Below, one piece after another: positions 63,696 through 64,000 of a stretch of 64,000 nucleotides of DNA; within the stretch, counting starts at the first letter, position 1, and the number at the start of each line of letters is the position of its first letter. Under the pieces are notes generated by a model. That model searched no databases, had not been told where the DNA came from, and worked only from the letters and a program-made list of their open reading frames with translations. The stretch spans positions 1 to 64,000 of the forward strand of contig CALUCD010000001.1 in NCBI GenBank assembly GCA_943914465.1, in the 5' to 3' direction. The position numbers and the translations under genes were made by a program. Origin of the DNA: an uncultured Corynebacterium sp. GTDB taxonomy: Bacteria; Actinomycetota; Actinomycetes; Mycobacteriales; Mycobacteriaceae.

Positions 63696-64000
63696 CGGCG
63701 CGATCGCCTCCCTGCTGCCCGCTGGCGGTTTCTTGGGTGACAAGCTCATGCCATTCGTCGGCAAGAAGCTCGCGCGTTTCACGCAGGAGCTGGGGCAACA
63801 CCTTGGTGCCCCCAATAACCGTCATGAAGTTTGAGTCCCCCGCCCAACGCGGCACAACATGGAGGTGCAGATGCTGCCCAACCGAACCTCCCGCCGCCTT
63901 ACCCAGGTTCAGTCCCACATTGATCGCCTCCGGTTTTGAGACTCGCTTCAGGACACGGATCGCGAGTTTTGCAAAATCCATCAGCTCCGCAGTCTCGCTT
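63688..64000 (-). CDS. HIT-family protein (partial, C-terminal part)
   Basis: Histidine-triad nucleotide hydrolase or transferase; the start lies beyond the window end, and the frame is open to base 64000. The triad is seen in GQHLHLHVVPRW, preceded by VGLNLGKAAGGSVG. The C-terminal tail overlaps the pgsA start. Typical first gene of the PIM cluster in this group. Confidence 0.92.
   Translation of the reverse strand, partial: SETAELMDFAKLAIRVLKRVSKPEAINVGLNLGKAAGGSVGQHLHLHVVPRWAGDSNFMTVIGGTKVLPQLLRETRELLADEWHELVTQETASGQQGGDRADA

Overview
The window is a 64 kb piece of a Corynebacterium chromosome, or that of a very close relative. The gene order metK/priA/def/fmt/rsmB/rpe/ribH/uvrC, the pyrRBC-carAB-pyrF-mihF-gmk-rpoZ-coaBC run, aroC-aroK-aroB-aroQ-pepQ-efp-nusB, and ruvC-ruvA-ruvB-secD-secF-dciAE-apt-rel are all typical of that genus. 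So are the actinobacterial integration host factor MihF, the PIM glycolipid genes pimA and patA, the degenerate PriA and a perfect McbR operator at metK. This placement is by recognition of gene families and order; no search was run.

Layout. 1-7213, minus strand: uvrC (partial), a PH-domain membrane protein, ribH, rpe, rsmB, fmt, def, priA. 7404-8114, plus strand: a secreted polysaccharide deacetylase set into the otherwise minus-strand run. 8170-19950, minus strand: metK, coaBC, rpoZ, gmk, mihF and the pyrimidine operon pyrR-pyrB-pyrC-carA-carB-pyrF, in which carA is cut down to its N-terminal domain. 20068-22355, plus strand: an SRPBCC/SDR fusion protein and two YbjN-like proteins. 22356-39353, minus strand: PPK2, nusB, efp, pepQ, the aro genes with a small prepilin peptidase among them, mltG, ruvX, alaS, rarA, a phosphotransferase and aspS. 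39470-42580, plus strand: a YpfJ-type zinc protein, a HEPN-like/CBS fusion and sdaA. 42577-44633, minus strand: hisS and a metallo-hydrolase. 44806-46184, plus strand: a membrane cyclophilin and a small exported protein with its own promoter and terminator. 46274-64000, minus strand: a secreted 5'-nucleotidase, rel, apt, dciAE, secF, secD, ruvBAC, yebC, tesB, a LemA-like protein, pimA, patA, pgsA and a HIT protein (partial).

Almost everything is core housekeeping: nucleotide synthesis, translation, shikimate pathway, protein export, recombination, stringent response and PI-mannoside synthesis. Tight spacing and 1-11 nt overlaps of stop and start codons show long co-transcribed runs. No gap reaches 300 bases; the largest are 31754-31995 (242 bases) and 12149-12388 (240 bases). 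I saw no tRNA, rRNA, CRISPR array, insertion sequence or prophage.

Most worth a second look: the CarA without a glutaminase domain; the HEPN-like RNase motif fused to CBS domains at 40393-41127; the small exported protein at 45930 with its palindrome, promoter and double-hairpin terminator; the absence of ribD/ribE/ribAB beside ribH and of yajC beside secD; and a near-perfect 18 bp inverted repeat between rpoZ and coaBC.
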